The notes beneath the pieces were generated by a model. That model was not told the origin of the DNA and did no database searches. It worked only from the letters and a program-made list of their open reading frames with translations. DNA of 64,000 bases from contig CM030705.1 of NCBI GenBank assembly GCA_017979445.1, forward strand, positions 10,950,679-11,014,678, read 5' to 3'. Within the stretch, counting starts at the first letter, position 1. Each line of letters begins with the position of its first letter. Shown one piece after another: positions 46,791 through 57,785 of the stretch. A program made the translations under genes and the position numbers. Source of the DNA: Akebia trifoliata (taxonomy: Eukaryota; Streptophyta; Magnoliopsida; Ranunculales; Lardizabalaceae).

Positions 46791-48729
46791 TTTCTGTCCG
46801 TCGAGACATATGGATATTGTTGAAACCAATCGTGCTAGATTTCTTGAAGATGGTCAAAACAGTGGGAGTGAAAAGCGAAGGAAGATTATATTTGAAGAGA
46901 AACGTAGTGATCCACTAATATGTTTTATTCCGCAACCTTTACCTCATTTGGTGGCATCACCTATTCGTACAGTCATTGTAGAAGATGCAGCAATCCAACC
47001 AGAACCCAATCATCAAGCAGTGGTAGTTCCAGTTCCACAACCAATTATTCCCATTATGAGATCTACTCGAGAACACAGACCCGCTATTACAGATGATTAT
47101 GAGGTATACTTTCAGGAAGGAGATGCTATAAAAGGTGATGTAGATGATCCATCAACATTCAAAGAAGCAATTGACTCAAATGAATCTCAATTCTGACAGG
47201 AAACAATGAAAGAAGAATTGAAATCTATGAAAAATAATGAAGTATGGGAACTAACGATGCTTCCAGAAGGTCGTAAGATAATAGAATGTAAATGGGTTTT
47301 CAAAACTAAAAGGGATTCAGAAGGTAAGGTAGAGAGGTTCAAAGCAAGACTTGTAGCGAAGGGTTTCAAGCAAAGGCCAAGTATTGATTTCAGTGAAACT
47401 TATTCTCCAGTTTCTTCTAAAGATTCACTGAGGATCATCTTGGCGATAGTGGCACACTATGATTTAGATTTACATCAGATGGATGTAAAAACTGCTTTTC
47501 TGAATGGTGAACTGGATGAAGAGATTTACATGGCACAACCTGATGGTTTTAAAGTTGATAAAAGAGAACATCTTGTCTGCAAGCTTAAAAGATCAATTTA
47601 TGAGTTGAAACAAGCATCAAGACAGTGGTACTTGAAATTTGATCAAGTGGTAACCGGATACGGATTTAAAGAAAATATCGTCGACAAGTGCATATATCTC
47701 AAGATGAGTGGGAGTCGATTCATCATTTTTGTACTTTATGTTGATGATATATTACTGACAAGCAATGATGTTCATCTCTTGTGTGATACAAAATCTTTTC
47801 TGTAAAAAAATTTTGATATGAAAGATATGGGGGATGCTCAATATGTTCTAGGGATTAAAATTCATAGAGATAGACAAGCTGGATTTTTGGATTTGTCACA
47901 GAAGGCATACATTGAAAAGGTGCTTAAAAGATTTGGTATGGATAAATGTGCTCCTGGTGAGGCTTTTGTGGTAAAAGGAGATGTATTCAGCCAAGATCAA
48001 TGTCCCAAGAACAAATTTGAGAAGATGGAAGTCGATGCATCAGAATATGCCTCAGCAGTCGGTAGTCTTATGTATGCAATGATTTGCATCCGACCCGATA
48101 TCGGTTACGTCGTTGGTATGCTTAGGAGATATCAGCAGAACCCTGGTATTGCTCATTGGAGAGCAGTAAAGAAAGTACTTCGGTATTTGCAGAGAACAAA
48201 AGATTTTATGTTAGTATATAGAAGATCGAGTGAGCTTCAAGTTGTCTGTTATTCTGATGCAGATCATGCTGGATGTCGTGATAGCTTGAAGTCTACTTCA
48301 GGTTATATTTTCATGCATGGGCATGGAGCTATCTCATGGAGAAGTTCAAAACAGACCATTCTGACAGATTCAACCATGTATTCAGAGTTTATTGGATGTT
48401 ATGAAGCAACTCGTCAAGCAGTTTGGTTGAAGAATTTTATCGGTGAATTAAAGATTGTGGATTCCATTGATAGACCTATTATTATTTATTGTGACAACAA
48501 GGCTGCTACTGATTTTGCAAAGAATGAAAGAGTGACTAGAGGAAACAAGCACATTGAAATAAAGTACCTTTTAGTATGTGAAAAGGTTCGTGAAGGATTG
48601 ATCGAGATTGCCAAGATAGATTCTGCTAATATGATAGCTGACCCTCTCACAAAAGGACTCCCGCCTAAGATTTTCAAGGAACATGTAACTCGTATGGGAG
48701 TTATCATGTCATTTGTTCATGTTATTTAA
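46760..48729 (+). pseudogene. copia reverse transcriptase and RNase H region, interrupted
   Basis: After the frameshift comes a linker, with TGA at 47194-47196. The reverse transcriptase follows: ECKWVFKTKRDSEGKVERFK, LHQMDVKTAFLNGELDEEIY and the catalytic FVLYVDDILL. TAA at 47803-47805 splits off the rest. RNase H-like motifs are CYSDADHAGCRDSLKSTSGY, MYSEFIGCYEATRQAVWLKN and IIYCDNKAATDFAKN, ending at a normal stop (48727-48729). All domains are recognisable, but at least two stops and one frameshift prevent a full product. Confidence 0.92.
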
Positions 48730-49330
48730 GTGTTAAGTTTGTTTTATGCTTGTTGTGATTCATTTATACTCTTGATAGATTTTTTATTGCTGCTTAAAGA
48801 AATTAATTATGACTAGTCATTATTTATGCATTATTGTGTACACATGTTAAGTTTGCCTGTTAGTAGATGTACTCGTAAAGTATTAAAGAAATGCTTGGAC
48901 TAGACGTGACTTGGCATCACATTGATGAAGTCTTCATTCTGGATAGAAAGGTGATGGAATATCACATAGCTGGTTGCTAGTAAGATATCAGAATGACATA
49001 CGATGAGTATGAAGCTGAACACCTAGGGAATGTACATACAGACTACATTGAAGGCTGTACATTGCCCTAATACCACAAAGAAAGTTCACGTAAAGGTAAA
49101 CTCCTGAATTTATTGATTGTACTAGTTTTGAGACCATGGAACTGTCTTAGGGCCGACAAATGAGCACTTTGTTACATCCATGATCAATTATTAGTGGTAT
49201 CTTTGAATGAAGGTGACAGTTAAAGATTATCTGAATTGTTTTGAACAATTATTTTTCAAAAGAGTGCACTCGATTATTCAAAAGGTAACAATCCAGAGAG
49301 TCGTTTTAAACAAAAGGTATATGTGAAGGC

Positions 49331-49342
49331 CAAGTGGGAAAT
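49331..49342 (+). other. Polypurine tract of the copia element
   Basis: The purine-rich CAAGTGGGAAAT directly abuts the 3' LTR, where second-strand cDNA synthesis is primed in this family. The 600 bp between the pol stop and this site show no coding frame. Confidence 0.7.
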
Positions 49343-49861
49343 TGTTGGAATTATTATTATTATTATTATTATTTTCGTAATTAAAATTATTTTGTGGCAT
49401 TTTCACATATACAAATTTTATATAAATACTGGATTGTAATTTGTTCAAAACATTAAGGATAAAATTGGAAACCATGTTAGTGGTCTGGCATTGGTTACCA
49501 GCATCAAATATGATGGGTTAGTGAACATCCTATCAAAACTTAAGTGGTATTCACCTAATACTAGAATTCTACGATGGGTAGAAAATCTAGTATCCTCTAT
49601 TATAAATAGGTGGCCGTCCCCCCCTCTCTACACACAGATTATTCTATTATTGAGATAAAGGTTCCCATCACCAAAAGTGTAGGCAGAGTTGGGGTAGTGC
49701 ACCTGTTCTTTGCAGATCAAGATTAACATATTTTCCGCGGATAATCGGAAAAGCTAATCCAGGTATTTTACAATTATTGTTTGTTCGATTCGATTATTAT
49801 ATTGTTTGTTCAAGATCAAATCCTAGATCCATGTCCACTATGTTTATAGTTATTGCAAACA
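49343..49861 (+). repeat. 3' LTR of the copia element
   Basis: 519 bp, starting TGTTGGAATTATT and ending TTGCAAACA. It differs from the 5' LTR at about 13 single bases and two short indels, and is followed by the target duplication AAAAC. Confidence 0.95.
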
Positions 49862-49917
49862 AAAACTTCATATTTCTCTCCAAATAATGCTTGTTTTTTC
49901 TTCAATATTATTTTCAG

Positions 49918-49977
49918 GATCACATTCTTTACAATTGGCCAAAGAGATCGGCAACCCCTTCCCCTCGTTCCTTTGAA
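49918..49977 (+). other. Exon-like island of unknown gene
   Basis: A 60-bp segment of higher GC is preceded by a pyrimidine-rich TTCAATATTATTTTCAG and followed by a perfect GTAAGT donor. In one frame it reads DHILYNWPKRSATPSPRSFE, and another frame is also open. I do not recognise either. It may be a 5' UTR or internal exon of a transcript starting at 41340-41434, with the copia element in the intron. Confidence 0.3.
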
Positions 49978-50656
49978 GTAAGTTTCTTTTCTTCTTTGTT
50001 CCTATTTTGTTTGATTACTGAGTTTTTTTTTTCCATCAAAGAAAGTTTATATAGCTTGGGCGGTTTTAAACAGAAAAGACCAACCCTTTGCCATTCTTTA
50101 AACTCGAAAAATAAAAAAATGATTCAAATTTTTGGATTTTCAGACAAATCTCTGCTTCTGTTTTAAAACTCAGCCATATCGAATTAACTGATTTCGTTTT
50201 ACAATAAATTGAAAAGTTATGAAATCATTAGAACAACATTTACAAGATCTCAAAAAAGAAAAATTCTTGATGATCATGGTGTTTTTTCTACTTCTTAATA
50301 TGTGTTTTTCATGAAAAAGGTTTTAGAGGCACCAAATTAATCTTAGTAGCAAGACCATCAAAATAGTCAAAGTTGTAAGTATAACTTATAAGATTAAAAA
50401 AGGGAATTTTTTATTTAAAAAATTTGATTTTACTGATTTTTCCATTTTGGTAAAAAAAAATTTCCGAAAATAATAATTACCATTTTCGAAAATATTTGCT
50501 ACAGTTTACCATTTTGATAAATAAGTTTGAAAACTCTACCGTTTTGGTAAATTTCTTATTTAAATCCATATCAATTTTATATTGTGGGCAATTTAAAAGT
50601 AATAAATGATTGGTGGTGGTGGATGATTATTGAATATTGATTCAATTGGATGTAAT

Positions 50657-50832
50657 AAAGGGCAAGTAAATATTCGGTTTCCCAAATAATGGGCGAATAT
50701 CATACTTGATTTTTCCCTATTTTTATTTTTATTTAAAAGATATGTATAGGTTGTTTAAAATAAAGTTGTAAAGGGCAAGTAAATATTTGGTTTCCCAACT
50801 AATGGGCAAATATCATACTTGATTTTCCCTAT
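50657..50832. repeat. Direct repeat, period 113 bp
   Basis: AAAGGGCAAGTAAATATT, followed by CGGTTTCCCAAATAATGGGC and ATATCATACTTGATTTTTCC, appears at 50657 and again at 50770 with few differences. Confidence 0.8.
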
Positions 50833-52139
50833 TTTTTTTTTCCCCTTTTTGGAGATTTGGATGCCAAAGAAAATGGTGGGTTGTGACGAAGATTGCGGCC
50901 AGGAGCGCTTGAAATTGACATATTTCAGAAATCAGTGAATGAAGTTTTCAGTTTTAAAATATGGTGAGGTATGTTAATTTCATTACAAATGCTAACTAAA
51001 AGCCAAAACAATATAAAATTGATATGCATTTATTAAGAATCGTGATCTGTTGTCTCATTCCTATAGCAAAATAAGGTTTCAATGTGGCATAGTGACAAAG
51101 TCGGGGTTCATGAATAATTTGGCAAGAGAAAGCTTTTGAAAAAGTCGGCAAAATCGAAAAAATAAAAAAGTAAAAAAGAATAATTTTTTTAAATAAAAAA
51201 AAAATGAGAGATTCTAATGCCACAACTTTTGCTAATGCCACCCTACTTCATATGTAAATCACCAAAGAATTAGCACACCCTAATTCTCGACCATGGACTT
51301 GAAAGGGAGCAATATTTCTCTTAGTGGACCTACACACTGTAAAACAACTTGATTGATATAATAATATCTCAAAATATGAATAAAAATAAAATATTTATAC
51401 AAATTTAATAAGAGAAAAAAATAAAACATTTAATTTCTAATTTCAAGTTTATCTTATATACAACATACTTTATAAATACAAACCAATTAAGATAAAAATT
51501 ACGTGTAAGTATAAATAATTAACAGCCACAAATATACATTTTATTATATGTCATATATATATATATATATATATAAAACTGAAATTTATATATAATATTA
51601 ATATTAAAGTTTAACAACATAAAATGATATAATCATTAATAAAAGTAAAATAAATACATAAAATTAAAATTATAGAATAATAACCAAAAATAAGACCTGT
51701 GATGATAATGATCAACTACAAAAAGCTTGAAGTCATCAATATAATAGAATTTCAGTGTGTAGGTCCATTGGAGATAATTGAATTCTTTTTATTACAACCC
51801 CTCTAATCTCCAACTAAATGTAAGAAATCCTAGTATTTCATTCTTATGTTACATTTTCATATTAGTTATAGATATTGATAGATGGGTCTCACTTAGATGA
51901 ATGGGGGATGTGTGACATTTCTACTCCCAAACTTTATTTTTTATTTTTAATCACACTCGTCAAATTTTCTTAGATTTTTATCTAAATAAGGCCCAAGACC
52001 AGTAAAATATCTAATAATAAAATACATGGACATGTACTTTTTAAAATCAAAATAGTTAAAAATAAAAAAAATTCTACCTTCTATATCACTGTAGCACAAT
52101 ATGTAGCATCATTAAGGAAAACAACATGAGTTGTACTGG
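50833..52139. other. AT-rich intergenic, no gene
   Basis: (TA)n at 51553-51576. TGGTAGGTCCACA-like words near 51325 and 51755 are inverted: AGTGGACCTACACACTG and CAGTGTGTAGGTCCATTGG. They could mark the ends of a TIR element of about 440 bp. No coding frame supports it. Confidence 0.45.
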
Positions 52140-52250
52140 GGAGACACAAGGGCGACAAAAACTCATAGTGTCGTGCACATTACCATAGATGCTTTTCTGC
52201 GAGATATGAGTAAAAAGCTTCTACGGTTATGTGCACGCCACCTCATCATT
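52140..52250. repeat. Family A hairpin, GATGCTTTT subtype
   Basis: ACACAAGGGCGACAAAAACT ... GTGCACATTACCATAGATGC pairs with AGCTTCTACGGTTATGTGCA, CGCCACC and ATTTGTGT. The core is the same as at 10369-10523. Confidence 0.65.
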
Positions 52251-52344
52251 TGTGTCATTCCAGCATTATCCAAACAACATACTCGACCATTCAAATTGAC
52301 GATCAGGCTGGAGCCTCATATCGCGCTTCTTGAAGTAAAAGTGT

Positions 52345-52403
52345 ATGAGAACCATAGATGCTTTTCATCGAGATAAAAGTGAAAAAGCATCTATGGTTCT
52401 CAT
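52345..52403. repeat. Compact family A hairpin with near-perfect 23-25 bp arms
   Basis: ATGAGAACCATAGATGCTTT (continuing TCATC) is followed by a loop of about 10 nt and then GAAAAAGCATCTATGGTTCT ending CAT. The arms match almost completely. The outer family arms are missing, leaving a miRNA-precursor-sized fold. Confidence 0.75.
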
Positions 52404-52649
52404 CCACTTTCACATGAAGAAAGTTTTAAATAAGGTAATTTGTTTCACACAAAAAGTCAAAAGTATTTTCCAAAGCCAAGTTTTTAAAATGATTGTTGTA
52501 TATTCATTTTCAAAATTATTTCTTTATTCAAAAATAATTATAAATGTGTACGAATTATTATAAGTTTTGTATAAACTTTAACTAAACTATATTTTTTAAA
52601 CAAACCACAAAAATGTTGTCTTATTAAAAAGTACCACAAAATATATCAG
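52404..52649. other. AT-rich spacer
   Basis: Nothing recognised. The frame running through it starts inside the hairpin. Confidence 0.4.
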
Positions 52650-53940
52650 ATGTGATCGATGTCGACCATTATCATTATCATCACCACCATCATCATCCTC
52701 ATCGTTGTCATCATCATCGTAGTTGTTGTTACTAATGTTCTTATTGGTGTTTATTCAATTATTGTTGTTATTGTTTATTGTTTTGTTGTTGTGATCATTA
52801 TCATTATTTCTTCAATTGTTGTTTATGTTGTTCATCGTTGTAGTTGTTGCTTTTGATATTCCTATTTTTAGTGTTTTTAATGATTTTGACGTTATTATTG
52901 TTGTTACTCTTCTTGTTGGTGTTGGGGTTGTTGTTGTTGTTGATATTGTTATGGTTACTATTGTTATTGTTGCTTCTTCGATTATTGTTACTGTTGTTTA
53001 TTATTATGTTGTTATGATCATTATCATTGTTTCTTCAATTGTTGTTGTTTATTTTTAGTGTTTCTTCATTACGTTGTTGTTGTTACGTTGTTACTATTCT
53101 TATTAGTGTTTATGATGATTTTGATGTTATTGTTGGTGTTGCTCTTCTTATTAGTGTTGGTGGTGGTGTTGTTATGATTACTGCTGTTGTTATTGCTTCT
53201 TCAATTATTGTTGCTGTTGTTATTATTATGTTGTTGTGATCATTATTATTGTTTCTTCAATTGTTGTTGCTTATTTTTGGTGTTTCTGATGATTGTGTTG
53301 TTTTTGTTACTATTCTTATTGGTGTTGTTGTTGTTTCTTCAATTATTTTACTATTGTTTATTGTTATGTTGTTGTAATCATTATCATTGTTTCTATTGTT
53401 TATCGTCGTAGATGTTGCTTTTGATATTCTTAATTTTAGTATTACTAATGATTTTGTTGTTATTGTTGTTGCTACTATTTTTCTTGTTGGTGTTAGTGTT
53501 GGTGTTGTTGTGGTTATTAAGGGTGCAACTTGGTTCGATTTTGTTTGGTTTGAAGTCAAATTGGAACCGAAATAAGAATCGGAACCAAACCAAATTCCAT
53601 TGGAATCAAATTGCCAAATCGAATTAAAGTCGGTTTAGTTTGGTTCGGTTCTACGGATTGCCAATATTTTATAAATTGTATGTAATACTTTTTAATGAAA
53701 AAACAAATATATATTCATAAAAACTTATTATTTTATATATATATAAGCTTGATCCGAGAACCGAACCAAATTGATCGATTCTTCATTTTCATAACCCAGA
53801 ACCGAACCACAACTTTGTTCCAAATTGAACCAAACCACCTCATAGCCATTGGTTTGAACCGGACCAAGTTGCGTAGTGGTTATTGTTGTTGTTGATTCTT
53901 CTATTATTGTTGTTGTTGTTGTTGGGAACATCATTATTGT
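52650..53940. repeat. GTT/ATT-rich satellite-like array, interrupted by a MITE
   Basis: Degenerate (GTT)n, (ATT)n and (TTC)n triplets fill the region. A higher-order pattern is visible: GTTGTGATCATTATCATT, then TTTCTTCAATTGTTGTT, recurs with its TGATCA at 52792, 53015 and 53237 (222-223 bp apart), and a shorter copy lies at 53375. Open frames here are a by-product of the triplets and not genes. A hAT-type MITE sits at 53518-53875, after which GTT repeats resume. Confidence 0.85.
53518..53875. mobile_element. hAT-type MITE with perfect 8-bp target duplication
   Basis: The ends TAAGGGTGCAACTTGGTTCG and CCGGACCAAGTTGCGTA are inverted repeats. The flanks GTGGTTAT (53510-53517) and GTGGTTAT (53876-53883) are identical 8-bp duplications, as expected for hAT insertion. 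Subterminal sequence is rich in GAACCGAACC / GGTTCGGTT. It is 358 bp with no transposase, so it depends on an element elsewhere. Confidence 0.9.
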
Positions 53941-55209
53941 CATCTATAGTGTCATTGTCATAATCATCATCATCATACATTTGTTATATGTAAGTAACGT
54001 TATTTTAACAAAGGCCTTTGTTAAAAGATTTATATGTACCAAAATGTCTTAGGTATAAAGGATGATTCAACAAATTAATAACTAGATAATCATGATAAAA
54101 AAATATTATATAAAAAACACGACTGGTTCAGTAATTTTCACAAATTAATATATTATGTGGTTCTCAATCAAAACTGATCCAATTAACAGTGTTGAGGATT
54201 TTTTTTTTTTTTTAAACTTTAAAGAACAAGAAAAATAAATTGGAAATAAAATCAAACAAAACAAAAGATAATTTGAGGTTGATACCATAATTGTAAACAC
54301 CTCTGAAATTGAAAATAAAATCAAACAAGAATAAACGATTTTATTCAAACCTAATCATAATTGTAAATGCCTTTGAAATTATTTGAACAAGTTTTAATTG
54401 AGAGGTGATAAATAATTTAAGAAATTGGAGGTGTAATAAGTAAAGGTTGGGCTGCCAAACATATTTTGATAAATACAAACAATCATATAAGATTAAAATT
54501 ATGTACAAGTATAAATAATTAACAATCACACATATATATTTTATATAGCCTACGTAGATATATAAACCAATCATATATAAAAGTGAAATTCATAAATAAT
54601 ATTAATATTAAAATTAGATAATATAAAATGATGTAATCATTATAAAATTAAAATAAATATACAAAATTAATATTATGTAATAATAATAATAATAATTGAA
54701 CAAGACCTTATATGGAAATGATAAAATAGAAAAATCATACTTGCTAAATTTGCTTAGGTTTTTCTAAATAAGGCCCAAGGCTACACATCTTATTCTAATC
54801 AATTCCAGTGATCTTGTTGCAATAATATGTGTTTTTCATAATATGTCCTTAGGATATATGTTTTTCATAAATAGGTTTCTTGAGCCTTGGATATCTATAG
54901 TGTTCATTGACTCTCAACAACTTATAGATCAAAACCTAAGCAACCATGGTAGATCAAAAGTAAAATAAGTAAAAGATTAATAAAAATATATATAAATAAT
55001 TTTTAAAACTGAAAATAGTATAAAAAAATCTACCTTCTATGTCACTGTAGCATAGAATGTGTAAGATCTTTAATAATTCATTAAGAATAAAAATTAGTGA
55101 AATCAATAAAAAAAATTGGGCTTACAGTGACACAAAAAGTGTAATAACATTTTGGACTCGTAAAAATATCACTTCGACGTAGTTTATTTTACAAAAAATA
55201 GATACTGAC
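53941..55209. other. AT-rich intergenic, no gene
   Basis: Segments at 54480-54700 resemble 51470-51680 (ATTAAGATAAAAATTACGTG-like, then AATTAACA(G/A)(C/T)CACA), indicating a shared old repeat. No coding region. Confidence 0.45.
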
Positions 55210-55625
55210 CATCATCGTAGTCCTAACTCTTCATAATTAGCATCATCATCATCGTTGTTGTCACTGTGGTTGTGTTTTGTTAATGGCGTTGTGTTTTGTA
55301 GATGGTGGTGTTGTTGTTGTTGTTGTTGTTGTTATGCTTTGTTTTGTTGATATAGTTGTTGTTGTTGTGTTTGTTGTTGTAGTTGTTGTGTTGTTGTGTT
55401 TTGTTGTTGTTGTTGCTGCTATTAATGTTGTTGCTATTGTGATTATGTTTTATTGATGTTGTTGCTGTATTGTTTCTATATTAGTTGTTGCTTCTTGTTC
55501 GTGCAATAGTTTTATTGATATTGTTGTGATCATCATGGTCTTCGTGTCATCATCATTCATTATCTTCATTGCCTTCGTCTCACCATCATTATCGTTGTCA
55601 CATCATCATAATACATTTGAGTAAA
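55210..55625. repeat. Second GTT/ATC-rich array
   Basis: (ATC)n near 55240, then long (GTT)n with GTTTTGTTGTT variants, then (ATC)n again to about 55620. It resembles the 52650-53500 array but without its clear 222-bp spacing. Confidence 0.8.
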
Positions 55626-56546
55626 TAAGGCCATTTCATAATTATATAACAAAAAACAAAGGTTTTTTTTGTTAAAGAATATAAATATATAAAAATAAAG
55701 GAAAATTTATGAAATTATTAATTTGATAAGAATTTTGAAAAGTATTATATAAAACATGATTAGTTCAGTAGGTTATTTCAAAATAAATAGTTGTTTAAGT
55801 TATTTTCTCAATTAATATATAAATGATTCTCAAATACGGAGACTGTTGAGGAAATCATTTTTTAAAGAAGAAGAAATAAAATCAACTAAAAGTTGGTTTG
55901 TGAGGTTGATAAACGACTTGGATGTATAAAATCCACTTTGATCACCAATGGTTTGCCGTTTGAAACTTTTTTATATATAGGATTTGTTTCTAATGAGCAA
56001 GAATTTAAAAGCCAAATGTGTATGCACAGTTACTTTAAAAATGGGCAAGTTCAATAATTTTTGCAAAATACTCGGATTGTTTTCTTAAGACAACATTTAT
56101 TTTTCAATTAAAAAATATTTCTAACTACTTTTTCTAGGGCATGACACATGTTAAAGAAATTGTTTATGATGGAAAATTTCAATTTGAGAGTGTTAAGATG
56201 TAAAACAAATAGAAAAAAACGAGGAAAATGATACAAATTTGCTGCCTCACTAAGAAGATGATTTGCCACAAGGCACAAAATTTAGATCTCCTAAATGCCG
56301 TCATTTTTTCGTTTAAACTTGGTAAAAGTAAGGTCATTTTGGTTAAAAATCATACAAATTTGTAATTAGTAACCTTATCATCAAAGTGATTAGTTTTCAA
56401 AACTATACAAATATCCTTTTTAAAAAAAAATTATATAATCTTTAAAAGTCCTTTTATCAATATCTTAAATTACAAATAAACCTTTTTGATACATTTAGGT
56501 TTGGTCACACCATCTTTTAATTTAACTAAAAAAAGAGAAAAAATTC
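55626..56546. other. AT-rich intergenic, nothing recognised
   Basis: No gene, foldback or long repeat recognised. Confidence 0.4.
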
Positions 56547-56783
56547 CTTGCTAACTTAGCAAGATTACAAATCTTACTAAGGGTTGTTGAGTTCAAATGG
56601 ACTTCTAAATTGGCAATCCAACACCATATCCCTCTAAATTTCATGGAAAATTTTGAGTATTTTCTTTTTATACAAAAGTTCACAAAATTTTGTCCTCTAC
56701 ATCCCTATGGCATCGAATCATGTTTTTGGATGTCTCAAGGCGCTCAACAACCCTTGTAAGATTTGAAAATTTACCGAGTTAGT
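56547..56783. mobile_element. Family C MITE
   Basis: The ends CTTGCTAACTTAGCAAGATT then ACAAATCTTACTAAGG, and CCCTTGTAAGATTTGAAAAT then TTACCGAGTTAG, are inverted. GTTGTTGAG next to the left end is matched by CTCAACAAC at the right. The interior has GGCAATCCAACACC and GGCATCGAATCATGTTTTTG. 237 bp, no coding frame. Confidence 0.75.
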
Positions 56784-57002
56784 TAAATCAAACTTATTCA
56801 AAAATAAATAAATAAAAAATTTAAACAAAAAATAAAACCTTTACAATCCAATTTAAATGAAAGAGTACAAAGAGATTTTCTATTTAATTTTCCATGATGT
56901 GTCCAAACAGTAAAACATACCCTTAATTGTTCAAAAATAATTATCCGAGAAAATGCATATTATTATGTTGTAAACTTTAACTAAAATAAAACACTATTAC
57001 CC

Positions 57003-57235
57003 ATCAAGGGCGTCCCTCAGTGGTAAAACCAACAACTAGAGTTTGCTCTTCTAAGTTGTGAGTTTAAAACTGAGGACCATTTCTTGATTAAAATGTCACA
57101 TTTGTTGTGTGGGTTGATGCATGTGGTCATGGATTAGTACTGTTGGGTATGACTAAGAAACCTAAGCTGGGCCTGTCCTATGGACTGCCTGATGGACCAG
57201 TCCATGATCCAAACCTTTGAAACACAAAAATTTGG
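57003..57235 (+). repeat. tRNA-derived SINE
   Basis: AAGGGCGTCCCTCAGTGGTA provides a box A-like element and GTGAGTTTAAAACTG a decayed box B about 45 bp later. A non-tRNA body follows (TTGTTGTGTGGGTTGATGCA, GGTCATGGATTAGTACTG, CTAAGCTGGGCCTG). It differs from the other SINE-like copies in the window. Confidence 0.6.
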
Positions 57236-57479
57236 TTGAGATTTATCCTCTGGATAAATATCTCCCAGATTTATATTATTAAGATACACATAAATTCCAA
57301 CTATTGAATGGTGTTTACTCTTGAGGGTAATATTCGAACCGCATCAAAAAATTTTATGGAAAAATTGTTCTCCGCAAAAACGAAATTGAGAAGCACCAAT
57401 TTCGGTACTTATAAAAATATTATTTTGACTCTTTTAAAAAGTTGCTCTTTCAAAGCATTGGATGTTCAAACGATAGAGT

Positions 57480-57516
57480 AAGTACTTCTGACTCCCCACC
57501 AGAGTCAGAAGTACTT
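57480..57516. repeat. Perfect 15-bp hairpin, 7-nt loop
   Basis: AAGTACTTCTGACTC, loop CCCACCA, GAGTCAGAAGTACTT. The stem has no mismatch. It is not part of any foldback family recognised here. Confidence 0.9.
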
Positions 57517-57569
57517 GGAGAAATCAATACAAATATACCTTTGGATTCTAAATCTAAATGGTTGAGATC

Positions 57570-57785
57570 ACGTATTCATTGTCATCAGCATAAATATCAT
57601 TGTTATTGTCATCATCAGTCTTTGGATTCTGACCTTTTAAGAATAAAAAAGATGTTGTTTTACATAAAAATATCATAAGTGAAATATTCATTGTCATCAG
57701 CATAAATATCATTAGCGTCATTGTTATTGTCATCATCAGTCTCATTGTTCTAATCATCATCGTCACCATCATCGTCATCATCAAA
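57570..57785. repeat. Direct repeat with ATC-rich sequence
   Basis: ATTCATTGTCATCAGCATAA then ATATCATT appears at about 57573 and 57687, each followed by TTGTTATTGTCATCATCAGT. The second copy ends in (ATC)n. The unit is about 114 bp. Confidence 0.8.

Larger units (their letters stand above)
42262..49861 (+). mobile_element. Ty1/copia LTR retrotransposon, complete ends, defective coding region
   Basis: The element is 7.6 kb with TG...CA LTRs. It is bounded by the perfect 5-bp target duplication AAAAC (42257-42261 and 49862-49866). The order of domains is gag, protease, integrase, reverse transcriptase, RNase H, which is the copia order. About 13 substitutions and two small indels separate the LTRs over about 516 bp (about 2.5%), so insertion was fairly recent. 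Gag and pol contain at least five in-frame stops and frameshifts, so the copy cannot move on its own. Confidence 0.95.

Noticed and set aside
52659..53627. Several 60-100 codon frames rich in Val/Ile/Leu, or Asn/Thr on the other strand
   Set aside because: They are translations of GTT/ATT triplet repeats in every frame. They have no start context, domain or splice support.
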